From assembly GCF_002941025.1 (NCBI RefSeq), contig NZ_PTJS01000001.1:5523472-5587471 (forward strand): a DNA stretch of 64,000 nt. Reading direction: 5' to 3'. The stretch's first letter is position 1; every line of letters starts with the position of its first letter. The notes beneath the pieces are model-generated. The model made no database searches, was not told where the DNA came from, and saw only the letters and a list, made by a program, of their open reading frames with translations. Below are positions 55,650 to 63,843 of the stretch, piece after piece. The translations under genes and the position numbers were made by a program. This stretch comes from Streptomyces sp. QL37 (lineage in GTDB: Bacteria > Actinomycetota > Actinomycetes > Streptomycetales > Streptomycetaceae).

Positions 55650-56318
55650 ATGACAGATGAGTCGTGGGCAGGCTGGTACCGGGACCGCCATGGTTCCGAG
55701 GCCGTCATTCTCACCACGGACGGACAGCAGCTCCGTATTCGCATCCGGGGCACGGACTTCGAGGGCGAGAGCTTCGACGGTCTGGGCCCCGTGACCGGTG
55801 TGCCGGTTCCGGAAGGGCTGTTCGGCCTGGTGGACGGCGTGCTCGACGACTGTGTCCTGGAGTGGGACCTCCCGCTCCCGGTCCTCGTGTCCGGGACGGT
55901 CCGCCAGGCGACGCTCAGCTGTCTGCTGTCCCTGCGCAGGGCGGATCCGGATCTGTACCTCGCCCTCCATCTGGACGGCGCGGTCTACGAGTCGAACCGC
56001 GCCGAGGGCGACTTCGCGGCCGCGCTGGCGACGGTCCAGCGGATCCTGCCGCCGGGCATGCATCTGCAGACGTGCATAGCCTGCGCCTTCTCCGACTACT
56101 TCCCGGCCCCGGTCCGGGGCCTCTCCGGCGGGCTCGCCTGCTTCCGCGGTGCGAAGGACGCCTACCGCGACGTGGCGGGCGGGGACGACGTCGCGGGCCT
56201 CTGGGACCGGCGTACGGGATTCGTCCAGGAGATATGGAGCTGCCGGGAGTTCGAACCGCGCCCGGCGCACGGCGCCGGCACGGGCCACCGGGGCGCCTTC
56301 CCGCTCGAACTCGCCTGA
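55650..56318 (+). CDS. Conserved actinobacterial hypothetical protein (DUF6304-like)
   Basis: The 222-residue protein begins MTDESWAGWYRDRHGSEAVI. It has a beta-rich N-terminal half and three cysteines, one pair in LQTCIACAFSDY. I recall this as a Streptomyces family of unknown function, probably DUF6304. TACAGT lies eight bases before the ATG at 55650 with no ribosome site, so the message is probably leaderless. No function can be assigned. Confidence 0.7.
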   Translation: MTDESWAGWYRDRHGSEAVILTTDGQQLRIRIRGTDFEGESFDGLGPVTGVPVPEGLFGLVDGVLDDCVLEWDLPLPVLVSGTVRQATLSCLLSLRRADPDLYLALHLDGAVYESNRAEGDFAAALATVQRILPPGMHLQTCIACAFSDYFPAPVRGLSGGLACFRGAKDAYRDVAGGDDVAGLWDRRTGFVQEIWSCREFEPRPAHGAGTGHRGAFPLELA

Positions 56319-56385
56319 CCCGCTGCCGGAGCCGGGGAGGCCGCCCCGCTTCCGCGGAACGGCCTCCGTGCCGGATGCCCCGGTG

Positions 56386-57060
56386 TCAGGACGTGGTGCG
56401 GGCGAGAGCCGCGAGACCGTTCTGCCAGAGGGAGTTCACCCGCGAGCGCTCCGTGGCGTTCGGGTACGCGTTCGTGCAGGACGTGCCGGGACCGCCGCCC
56501 GACATGAGCTCGCTGCACGGCCCGGTGTAGTGGTCCGGGAGCCCCAGCACGTGCCCGGTCTCATGAGCGGTGACCCGGGTCGAGTTGTACTGCTGGTTCT
56601 GGGCGTAGTCGAGGAAGATGTAGCCGCTGCCGTGCCCGTCCGTGCTCGCGTACGATCCACGGGAGTCGTTGCCCTCGCGGTAGGTGAAGTCGGCGTTCGA
56701 ACCCTCCTGCAGCTTCACGTTGCTGACCGAGCTGTTCCAGATGCTGGTGCTGCTGGCTATCTGGCTGCGGAAGCTGGGGGCGTTGGCGGTGCTGTAGACC
56801 ACGGTGACCGCCTGGGCGCCCGGGTTCGCGGCCCGCTTCTCGGCGACCGACTTCATGACGGCGTCGAGGAATGCCTTGTTCGCGGCGGCGTTCTCGCTCG
56901 AACCGGCGTACGCGGCGTAGCCGGACTGCGCCGCGGGCACGGTGGCCGTGGACGCGAGGGAGGCAGCGGCGGCGACCGCGGGGGTGGTGCCGAGCGCTGC
57001 GGCGAGGCCGAGTCCGAGACCGGCCACGGCCGACGTGACGGCTGTCCTGGGGTGTCTCAT
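56386..57060 (-). CDS. snpA: Snapalysin (M7 extracellular small neutral protease)
   Basis: The 224-residue precursor has a signal peptide (about 30 residues, ending VAA), a short propeptide and the mature M7 metalloprotease. The extended zinc site [12 protein letters not shown] (two His and Asp as third ligand) is diagnostic of snapalysin. AGGAG lies 10 bases before the ATG at 57060. It diverges from a LysR regulator, the known snpA-snpR arrangement. Confidence 0.93.
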   Translation of the reverse strand: MRHPRTAVTSAVAGLGLGLAAALGTTPAVAAAASLASTATVPAAQSGYAAYAGSSENAAANKAFLDAVMKSVAEKRAANPGAQAVTVVYSTANAPSFRSQIASSTSIWNSSVSNVKLQEGSNADFTYREGNDSRGSYASTDGHGSGYIFLDYAQNQQYNSTRVTAHETGHVLGLPDHYTGPCSELMSGGGPGTSCTNAYPNATERSRVNSLWQNGLAALARTTS

Positions 57061-57176
57061 GGGGGGTGTTCTCCTGCCTGTCCGAAGATCCCCGTCCGGA
57101 GACGGACGGGGAACGGGTGGGGGGTACGGCAAGAGTGTCGGGGCAGGCCGGCCCGCAGCGGATGATGTCAACCGGC

Positions 57177-57193
57177 GATAGCACCGCCCTATC
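57177..57193. promoter_or_regulatory. LysR-type operator between snpA and snpR
   Basis: GATAG-N7-CTATC (57177-57193) is a perfect inverted repeat that fits the LysR T-N11-A rule (T57179, A57191). It lies about 115-125 bp from both start codons. Confidence 0.75.
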
Positions 57194-57316
57194 CCCAGGA
57201 CAGGGAGCACACAGAATCAGCACGTGCCGGTCGCCCCGACACCCCCTGAATCGGCCCGGTTGGTGGCGGTTGGGGCATCTGGTGCTCGGCGTACGAACAG
57301 CCATACCCTCGCCGTC

Positions 57317-58270
57317 ATGGAGCTCGAGGTGAGGCACCTCAGGGCGCTCTGCGCCATCGCCGACACGGGCAGCCTGCACCAGGCCGCACGGCAGCTGGGC
57401 GTCAGCCAGCCCTCGTTGACCACCCAGCTCCAGCGGATCGAGAAGACCTTGGGCGCGGAGCTGTTCCGCCGCGGGAGGACCGGTTGCCGGCCGACCCTCC
57501 TGGGACGCTCGGTCCTCAGTCGTGCCCGCCCCCTGGTGGACGGCATGTCCGCCCTCGTCGGCGCCGCGACGGCGGAGGCCGCGGCCGCCCGGGCCGGTGG
57601 TCCCGGGCTGCGGATCGGATCCACCGCGAGCCGGGTCATCGGCGGCTGGCTGCGCGGACTGCGGGTGCGGCTGCCCGGCACCGACATCTCGCTCCGCGTC
57701 GATGTGTCGGCCCGATCGCTGCTCGGAGCGGTGGCTGCCGGCCGGCTCGACGTGGCCTTCGTTCACGAGGTGGAGGGCTGCCCGCTCGCCGTCCCGGACG
57801 GACTGGTCCAGCGCGTACTCCTGGAGCGCGAACCGCAGTTCATCTCCCTGGCCCGGGACCACCCGGCGGCCGGCCGGCCGGTGGTGGACCTCGACGACCT
57901 GGCGGGCGACCGGTGGATGGTCGACCCGTCGGTGGACGGTGAGTGGGACGGTGTGCGCCGGGTCCTCGGCGCGGCGGGACTCGACCCGCCAGTCCTGCAC
58001 GGCGACTACCTCACCGCGGCCTCCCTCGTCGTCCTCGGCGAGGCGGTCGCCCCCTGCCAGCCGACCTCCGGCCCCCGCGAGGACATGGCGATCCGCCCCC
58101 TGCGCGGCGACCCGCTGGCGGTGCGTCTGCTGCTGGTCTCGCGGCCGGGCTCGGACATCGACGCCGTGTACGAGGAACTGGAGGCGGCCTACCGCGACGC
58201 GGCACGGAGGGCCGAGGAGTACCACCGGTGGCTGCTGCGCCACCGCAGCCCTCTCGCGCACACGTCCTGA
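57317..58270 (+). CDS. snpR: LysR-family activator of snapalysin
   Basis: The 317-residue regulator has a LysR helix-turn-helix (LCAIADTGSLHQAARQLGVSQPSLTTQLQRIEKTLGAELFRR) and a periplasmic-binding-like effector domain. TACCCT seven bases before the ATG at 57317, without a ribosome site, indicates a leaderless message. In other streptomycetes the divergent LysR protein activates the protease gene. Confidence 0.9.
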   Translation: MELEVRHLRALCAIADTGSLHQAARQLGVSQPSLTTQLQRIEKTLGAELFRRGRTGCRPTLLGRSVLSRARPLVDGMSALVGAATAEAAAARAGGPGLRIGSTASRVIGGWLRGLRVRLPGTDISLRVDVSARSLLGAVAAGRLDVAFVHEVEGCPLAVPDGLVQRVLLEREPQFISLARDHPAAGRPVVDLDDLAGDRWMVDPSVDGEWDGVRRVLGAAGLDPPVLHGDYLTAASLVVLGEAVAPCQPTSGPREDMAIRPLRGDPLAVRLLLVSRPGSDIDAVYEELEAAYRDAARRAEEYHRWLLRHRSPLAHTS

Positions 58271-58342
58271 ACCGGGGAGTTCCCCGTTCTGCCGACAGCG
58301 ACGTCCGGTTTCCTCCGGCCCGCCGAACGGCACGATCACCTC

Positions 58343-59347
58343 ATGAAGCTCTTGATGCTGGGCGGTACGGAATTCGTGGGACGCGCCGTCACCGTCGCCG
58401 CCCTCGACCGCGGTTGGGAGGTCACCGTCCTCCACCGCGGCCGCCACGCGGCGCCGACCGGGGCCCGGATCCTGACCGGTGACCGGACGACGGGCGAGGC
58501 GGGCCTCGCCGCACTCGGCGACGGCGCCTGGGACCTCGTGGTCGACACCTGGAGCGGCGCTCCTTCGGCCGTGCGGGACGCCGCCCGGCTGCTGTCGGAC
58601 AGGGCCGGCCACTTCACCTACGTATCCAGCCGGTCCGTGTACGCCCACCCCGCCCCGGCCGGTCTGACGGAGGACGGACCGCTGGTGGACGGGGCTTCCG
58701 CGGACGCCGGAGCGGACGTCCCGTACGCCCTGGCCAAGCGTGGCGGGGAGCTGGCCGCGCTCGACGCCTTCGGTGACCGGGCGCTGCTCGCCAGGGCGGG
58801 GCTGATCCTCGGCCCCGGGGAGAACATCGGCCGTCTGCCGTGGTGGCTCACGCGGACGGCCCGGGGCGGAGAGGTCATCGCGCCGGGGCCGCCGGACTCC
58901 GCGCTCCAGTACATCGACGCCCGCGATCTGGCCGACTGGCTGCTGGACGCCGCAGCGGAAGGCCTGTCCGGGCCGTACAACACCGTGAGCCACCCGGGGC
59001 ACACGACCATGGGCGAGCTCCTGGACACCTGCGTCCGCGTCACCGGTTCCCGCGCCCGACTGCGCTGGACCGACCCCACGGTGCTCCTCGCGGCAGGCGT
59101 GGAGCCCTGGACGGACCTGCCGGTCTGGCTTCCCGCCGGAGAGCTCCACGACACCCTGCACCGGGGTGACGTCGCCAAGGCGCACGCCGCCGGTCTGCGC
59201 TGCAGACCCGTCGGCGAGACCGTCGCCGACACCTGGGCCTGGCTGCGCGAGCTCGGAGGGACCGCCCCGCACCGGCCGGACCGGCCCGCCGTCGGCCTCG
59301 ACGCGCGAACGGAGGCGAAGCTCCTGGCCGCGCCCGGCAGCCCTTAG
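58343..59347 (+). CDS. NAD-dependent epimerase/dehydratase family protein
   Basis: The 334-residue Rossmann-fold protein has an N-terminal dinucleotide motif (GGTEFVGRAV), YVSSRSVYAH and the YALAKRGGE catalytic Tyr-x3-Lys. ILGPGENIGRLPWWL resembles atypical extended SDRs of streptomycetes. The substrate is unknown. It is first of three tightly spaced genes. Confidence 0.83.
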   Translation: MKLLMLGGTEFVGRAVTVAALDRGWEVTVLHRGRHAAPTGARILTGDRTTGEAGLAALGDGAWDLVVDTWSGAPSAVRDAARLLSDRAGHFTYVSSRSVYAHPAPAGLTEDGPLVDGASADAGADVPYALAKRGGELAALDAFGDRALLARAGLILGPGENIGRLPWWLTRTARGGEVIAPGPPDSALQYIDARDLADWLLDAAAEGLSGPYNTVSHPGHTTMGELLDTCVRVTGSRARLRWTDPTVLLAAGVEPWTDLPVWLPAGELHDTLHRGDVAKAHAAGLRCRPVGETVADTWAWLRELGGTAPHRPDRPAVGLDARTEAKLLAAPGSP

Positions 59348-59356
59348 CGTGACCCC

Positions 59357-59710
59357 ATGACCGAACAACTGCTGCACCTCACGGAAGAGCCCCTGTGGGA
59401 GGCCGCCCGCAGAGCGGGGACGTACGAGATGTCCACCCGGGGCCGCACCCTGCGGGAGGAAGGGTTCATCCACTGCTCGCTGCCCCATCAGCTCCCCGCC
59501 GTGGCTCGGGCGTTGTACGGATCCGAGGACGACGGTCTCGTGGTCCTCGTCATCGACACCGGCCGGCTCCCGGCGCTCGTCCGCTACGAGGCGATGGAGC
59601 CCGGCGGCGAGGAGTTCCCGCACATCCACGGACCGCTTCCGGCGAGCGCGGTCGTGGAGGTGCGCCGCTGGGCCGGTCCTTTGACGGCGGGGGAGGGGGA
59701 GGCGGGATGA
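59357..59710 (+). CDS. DUF952 protein
   Basis: The 117-residue protein carries the family signature EEGFIHCSLPHQLPAVA and ends with the PHIHGPLP segment. DUF952 proteins resemble the small beta-barrel of some glutathione-S-transferase-related folds and have no known reaction. TAGCGT lies six bases before the ATG, so an internal leaderless promoter may exist. The stop overlaps the next start (ATGA). Confidence 0.85.
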   Translation: MTEQLLHLTEEPLWEAARRAGTYEMSTRGRTLREEGFIHCSLPHQLPAVARALYGSEDDGLVVLVIDTGRLPALVRYEAMEPGGEEFPHIHGPLPASAVVEVRRWAGPLTAGEGEAG

Positions 59711-60588
59711 TCAGTCCTCCCGTAGCGGTGACCGGCGCGAGCGGGTCCGTCGGCGGCCGCGTCGCCGCCCGGCTGGCCCGGACCGGCGTCCCCGTGCGCC
59801 TGCTCGGCAGGGACCCCTCACGGCTGCCGCGGCTGCCCGGCACGGTCGCCGCGCCCGCCGCGGCGTACGGAGACGGCGAGGCGATGCGCCGCGCGCTCGA
59901 CGGCGCACACACCCTGTTCCTCGTCTCGGCGCACGAGAGCCCCGGCCGGGTCACGGAGCACACCACGGCGGTGGACGCGGCCCTGGCCGCGGGCGTCGAG
60001 CGCATGGTGTACGTGTCGTTCCTCGGCGCGGCACCGGACGCGACGTTCACGTTCGCGCGCGACCACTGGCACACCGAGGCACACATCCGGATGACCGGTG
60101 TGCGCCATACCTTCCTGCGGGACAGCTGGTATCTCGCGGCGATCCCCGCGATGACGGGCGCCGACGGGGTCCTGCGCGGCCCCGCCGGCGAGGGGCGGGT
60201 GTCAGCCGTCTCGCACGACGACATCGCGGACTCGGCGTCAGCCGTCCTGCTGGACGAGGGGACCACCCACGACGGCGCGACGTACGACCTCACGGGCCCC
60301 GAGGCGCTCACCCTCGCCGACGCGGCCGACGAGCTGAGCCGGCGCACCGGCCGCACCATCCGGTACGTGGCGGAGACCAGGGAGGAGGCCTACGTCTCCC
60401 GCGCCCAGTACGGAGCCCCGGAGTGGGAAGTGGCCGGCTGGGTCACGTCGTACGAGGCGATCGCGGCGGGTGAGCTGGGGACCGTCTCGGACGCCGTCCC
60501 CACCCTCACGGGCCGGCCCGCCCAGGACCTGGCGGCCTACCTCCAGGAGAACCCGGACAGCTACAGCCACCTCCTCCCGGGCGCCTGA
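59707..60588 (+). CDS. NmrA-like NAD(P)-binding protein
   Basis: The 293-residue atypical SDR has GASGSVGGRVAARL at the N-terminus and VSFLGAAPDATFTFARDHWHTE in place of a canonical Tyr-Lys pair. Relatives are quinone reductase (QorB-like) or NmrA sensor proteins. It is translationally coupled to the DUF952 gene and followed by a long hairpin. Confidence 0.83.
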   Translation: MISPPVAVTGASGSVGGRVAARLARTGVPVRLLGRDPSRLPRLPGTVAAPAAAYGDGEAMRRALDGAHTLFLVSAHESPGRVTEHTTAVDAALAAGVERMVYVSFLGAAPDATFTFARDHWHTEAHIRMTGVRHTFLRDSWYLAAIPAMTGADGVLRGPAGEGRVSAVSHDDIADSASAVLLDEGTTHDGATYDLTGPEALTLADAADELSRRTGRTIRYVAETREEAYVSRAQYGAPEWEVAGWVTSYEAIAAGELGTVSDAVPTLTGRPAQDLAAYLQENPDSYSHLLPGA

Positions 60589-60613
60589 CACCGACGGGCC
60601 GCCCCGACAACGA

Positions 60614-60666
60614 CCGCACCCGGCCCGCCCCGACCCCTTGGCGGGGAGGCGGCGAACCGGGTGCGG
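60614..60666 (+). terminator. Terminator of the epimerase-DUF952-NmrA operon
   Basis: CCGCACCCGG (60614-60623) pairs with CCGGGTGCGG (60657-60666), with a smaller stem inside. The broken NUDIX frame begins immediately beyond it. Confidence 0.65.
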
Positions 60667-60667
60667 G

Positions 60668-60862
60668 GAGGTCCCACATCCCTTGGGCGAACTTCGCGTT
60701 CTCGCTGCGCTGGAGGAGTACGACGCGGTTGGTGGCCTTGTCGTGGACGATGACGGCCGCGACCAGCAAGGTCATCGAGTCGAGTGCCGGCTTGAGGGCC
60801 GGGGGTCGGTTGTCGGTCTGCTGGGCCACCGGGTTTCCTTCGTTGGGCGGGTTGTTGAGCAT
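60668..60862 (-). pseudogene. NUDIX hydrolase, 5' fragment
   Basis: The frame opens normally (GTG at 60829 with AAGGA, or ATG 60862) and reads as a NUDIX N-terminus (LLVAAVIVHDKATNRVVLLQRSENAKFAQGMWDLP). It then runs straight into the neighbouring operon's terminator, losing the whole NUDIX box and active site. It follows the TPR fragment by one base. Confidence 0.8.
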
Positions 60863-60863
60863 G

Positions 60864-61640
60864 TTAGGCGAGGGCCTCGCGGGCTCGGCGGGCGAGATCT
60901 GCGGCGCCGGGGACGCGGCGGCGCTGGTAGATCGCGAGCGTGGAGCGGATTGAGGTGATGGCCTTGCTCGTGCGGTCGGAGGTCATGCCTTCCATGAGGA
61001 CGAGCGCCTGGGTCCAGGCGGCGACGGCTTCGTCGGCGCGGGCTTGGGCGGCGAGGCTGTCGCCGAGGTCGGCGTGGGTGAGGGCGTGGACGCGCTTGTA
61101 CTTCTCCGGGTTCCAGCGGGTGAGCGCGTCGCGGTGCTGTTGTTCCGTGCCGACGTGGTCGGCGAGGTCGGTCAGGGTGCGGGCGGTGTGGCTGGCCACG
61201 GTGCCGGCGGCGGGGCCGCTCACGCGGGAATAGCTGGGTTGGGGGACGTCGTCTCGTAGGAGAGCGTCCTCGGCGGCGAGCAGGGCGCGTGCGGCTGACG
61301 CGCTCTCCTCCGTGGCCGCGTAGGCGCGGGCATGTGTGATGTGGAGGAGAGTCTCTGTCTGGCCGTCGACGTGGCCGAGGCCCAGGCGTAGGGCGCCTTC
61401 GACGAGATCGACGCAGTGATGGGGCTGCTTGGGGCTCAGCGCCTGGTGGGCGAGGGCGCGCATCATCCAGGCGGCGTGGCCTTGGGGGTCGGCTTCGCAG
61501 GCGAGCTGGCAGCCGACCTGGTAGTAGCGCTGGGCGGCACCCTCCTGACCGAGATCGTGGTGCTTCCACTCGGCCAAGTAGGCGAGTTCGGCGACGGCTC
61601 CGAAGGCGGCCCGGCGTAAGGAGCTGACTGTCCGACGGGA
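60864..61640 (-). pseudogene. TPR regulator, C-terminal fragment lacking its DNA-binding domain
   Basis: About 258 residues match the tetratricopeptide C-terminal part of the Streptomyces family that begins with an Xre helix-turn-helix (AVAELAYLAEWKHHDLG, RYYQVGCQLACEADPQGHAAWMMRALAHQAL, AYAATEESASAARALLAAEDAL). Upstream of about 61640 the frame passes into sequence antisense to the phosphotransferase fragment. The helix-turn-helix is missing and no start is evident. Confidence 0.75.
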
Positions 61641-61644
61641 GGAG

Positions 61645-61999
61645 GTGCGGGTGTGGTCCATGTCCGGCGTCGAGCGCGTCACCTTCCCCGACGGCTCCAC
61701 GGCCATCTTCAAGTACGCCAAGAAGCCCTTCGACAGCGAGGACCAGGCCCTTCGCCTGGCCCGCACCCTTGGCGTCCCCGTGCCCCAGCTCCACACCTCC
61801 GCCGTTCGCGACGGCTCGCTCGGCATGCTCATGGAAGACCTCGGGCAGTCGGCCCGCGATGCCGATGCCCTCGACGGCGTCGCCGCGGCGGTGGTCCTGC
61901 ACAGCACCCGTACGGCTTCCGCCCTGCCGGTACTCGATCAGGAGCGGCTGCGTACGCTGCCCGTCCGAGCGCTGGAGCATCTCGAACGGCTGCGCAGGG
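61645..61999 (+). pseudogene. Phosphotransferase (APH-like) internal fragment
   Basis: The frame reads GVERVTFPDGSTAIFKYAKKPFDSEDQALRLAR, GVPVPQLHTSAVRDGSLGMLMEDLG and ends near LEHLERLRRE. This matches the N-lobe of aminoglycoside-phosphotransferase-like proteins. The glycine-rich beginning and the entire catalytic lobe (HxD, DxD) are absent; at about 62000 it joins unrelated HAD-like sequence. Confidence 0.75.
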
Positions 62000-62005
62000 A
62001 AGCGA

Positions 62006-62163
62006 GATCACGTCGACGCGTGGCCGGGCGAAGCTCTGACCGTATGGATCGACGACGACTTCAGCAGCCTCGACTACGACTGGGCTGCGAACGCACCGCC
62101 CGGGGAGTGGCGACTCTCCTCATCGAGCCTGATCCGTACGTGGGACTGCAGCCGGACATCTGA
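62006..62163 (+). pseudogene. HAD-family protein, C-terminal fragment with frameshift
   Basis: DHVDAWPGEALTVWIDDDF reads in one frame from 62006. After DWAA the reading continues only in another frame from 62089 (ERTARGVATLLIEPDPYVGL) to a TGA at 62161-62163. One base is missing between the two halves. I recall the pattern as the C-terminus of actinobacterial HAD-like proteins. Confidence 0.6.
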
Positions 62164-62357
62164 CAGAGGCTGCGTCGTGGGTGTCTCGGGTGCCGGCGGC
62201 CGACGCCGCCTGAATGCTCCTGGCCTCGATCTCACCTTGTTGCGACCGTCGCATAGGCGGAACCAACGAGCCGTACCTCGCCTGTTGGGCCTCGGGGGTG
62301 ACTCCGTTCAGGAGCTCGGGCCGGCGGAAGGCGGGCTCTGCAGCCTGGGGCCCGGGC

Positions 62358-62669
62358 TCAATCGGGAGGCAGAGCCTCCCTCATAGCCTTCGTGGTGGCG
62401 GTCGGGTCGTAGTCCTCGGAAACGCCTTCGACCAGGATGATGTCGCCTTCGATGTGCCGTGAGCGCAGCGGTGCGATCGCCTGGTAGGCGGGTGAGTCCC
62501 ACCAGGCCCGCGCCTCGGCGATCCCGGGGAAGCAGATCACCACGACGTGTCCGGGCCAGTTGCCGCGGCCGCCGTACGGTTCGAAGGTGGCGGGTATGCG
62601 CTCGATGTATTCGACGATCTCCGGGTGTGGTGCGGCCTCTTGCAGGTGAGCTATGGCGTAGGCGGGCAC
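62358..62669 (-). CDS. DUF1330 protein with apparent internal deletion
   Basis: The 103-residue frame starts at GTG 62669, four bases after AAGGA. It reads as DUF1330 (AYAIAHLQEAAPHPEIVEYIERIPATFEPYGGR, then GNWPGHVVVICFPGIAEARAWWDSPAYQAIAPLR). The usual beta-strand block between the GGR and the GxWPG motif, about 15 residues, is missing in frame. It may be a damaged gene like its neighbours or a divergent functional one. Confidence 0.6.
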   Translation of the reverse strand: MPAYAIAHLQEAAPHPEIVEYIERIPATFEPYGGRGNWPGHVVVICFPGIAEARAWWDSPAYQAIAPLRSRHIEGDIILVEGVSEDYDPTATTKAMREALPPD

Positions 62670-62790
62670 GGAGTCCTTACGGTCGGTCGGGCTGCACGAG
62701 ACGGGCCGCACCGCTGAGCGGCAACGTGCTGAGGCGCGCCAGCGGGTGGGCGAAGTACAAGCGGCTCCAGGCAGGGCAGATCGCTGAGCG

Positions 62791-63003
62791 GTGTTCCGCA
62801 AGGAAGCCGCGTCGAAGAACCGCCTCGTCGCTCTGATCACTATCGCGCTGGGGAAGGTGGTGGCTGCCGGACTGAAGCTGCCGACGGCTTCCGCCTTCGA
62901 CACGATGACCTTCACGAGCCGCGTCGAGGTGAACACCTCGATCTGGTGCGGCATCCACGACCGGATGAGCCTTGCCGAGCGGGCAAGGATGCCGCGGCTG
63001 CCG
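62791..63003 (+). pseudogene. Tn3-family transposase fragment (DUF4158-like region)
   Basis: The plus-strand frame has almost complete GC3 and reads FRKEAASKNRLVALITIALG, then LKLPTASAFDTMTFTSRVEV, then DRMSLAERARM. This matches the pattern of the N-terminal DUF4158 domain of Tn3-type transposases. An in-frame TGA precedes it at 62785-62787 and similarity is lost after about 63003. Catalytic residues and inverted repeats are absent. Confidence 0.6.
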
Positions 63004-63082
63004 GGTCGCGGGTTGTGCCACATGATCATGGCCGTGCGGTGCCGAGTGTGGATGCGATGTGACGAGGCGCGGTGGAGGGTTG

Positions 63083-63484
63083 TCAGGCGTTCTCAGAACT
63101 GGACGGGGTGACCCACTCGACGAACTGGACGATCACGCCGTTGGGATCGGTGACCTGGAAGAGCCGCTCGCCCCAGGGTTCCTCGCGCAGAGGCATGGTG
63201 ATGTCCACGCCCTCGGCGCGCAGCCGCTTCTCCTCGTCCTCGATCCCGGCGGTGAGGGTGAAGGCGAGGATGAGGCCGGAGGCACGCTGGTCCCGCTGCT
63301 CGGGCGGCAGTATCTCGATGCCGCCGGCGAGCAGGACGATGTCGGCGGCCGCGTCCGGCCGGGAGAGCGAGGCGAAGCCGTCGGCGGCGGCCTGCTCGGT
63401 GTAGCCGAGGCGGGTGGTGAAGAACGCCTGGGAGGCGGCGACGTCGTCGACGGTGAGCGAGACGGTGGAGGCTGTGATCTGCAA
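63083..63484 (-). CDS. VOC-family (glyoxalase/extradiol dioxygenase-like) protein
   Basis: The 133-residue single VOC module has LTVDDVAASQAFFTTRLGYTE at the start and FQVTDPNGVIVQFVEW at the end, with a metal-ligand Glu in the latter. Function is unknown; such proteins include glyoxalases and resistance proteins. The start appears to be a TTG (63484), seven bases after AGGAG. It is in line with a small upstream frame and may share the promoter at 63784-63812. Confidence 0.82.
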   Translation of the reverse strand: MQITASTVSLTVDDVAASQAFFTTRLGYTEQAAADGFASLSRPDAAADIVLLAGGIEILPPEQRDQRASGLILAFTLTAGIEDEEKRLRAEGVDITMPLREEPWGERLFQVTDPNGVIVQFVEWVTPSSSENA

Positions 63485-63542
63485 GGTGATTCTCCTCTGT
63501 GGTTTCCGGGAGGCGAAGGGACGGGTGCCGGGTGGGTGCAGG

Positions 63543-63749
63543 TCAGTAGCCGGAGCGGCGCGGCAGATTGCGGGCCTTCGGGGGAACTTGGCGGGGGGGG
63601 GGGGGGGTGGCGGGGGCCATGCGGGGGAAGGCGGGGGCGGGGAACCCGGGGGCCGGGGTGCGGCTGGTGCGCTCGGTCAGGACCAGGCCGATCTTGACGG
63701 GTGCGATTCGAACGGCGACAGGGCGGAGTTCGAGCATGGGCACATCCAT
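63543..63749 (-). CDS. Small hypothetical ORF containing a proline run from a C15 tract
   Basis: The 68-residue frame starts MDVPMLELRPVAVRIAPVKI, lies just downstream of a good minus-strand promoter and ends 59 bases before the VOC gene. Its second half is Pro/Arg-rich because it reads through the 15-base homopolymer, so its C-terminus depends on the exact run length. I recognise no family. It could be a leader ORF or noise. Confidence 0.35.
   Translation of the reverse strand: MDVPMLELRPVAVRIAPVKIGLVLTERTSRTPAPGFPAPAFPRMAPATPPPPRQVPPKARNLPRRSGY
63593..63607. repeat. Homopolymer of 15 G
   Basis: An uninterrupted G15 run within a G-rich stretch, upstream of the VOC gene. Length may be uncertain from sequencing. 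Confidence 0.9.
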
Positions 63750-63783
63750 TCTTAGTTTCGTGGAAAACTTGCGACGGACGTAA

Positions 63784-63837
63784 ACTTAACCCGAACCGCA
63801 GTGGGGAGTCAACATATAAATGCCACGAGGGTAAGAT
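63784..63837. promoter_or_regulatory. Divergent promoters with overlapping -35 boxes
   Basis: Minus strand: TTGACT (63807-63812), 17 bp, TTAAGT (63784-63789), toward the small ORF and VOC gene. Plus strand: TCAACA (63809-63814), 17 bp, TAAGAT (63832-63837), six bases before the TetR ATG. A repressor bound here would control both. Confidence 0.7.
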
Positions 63838-63843
63838 TGCCTC

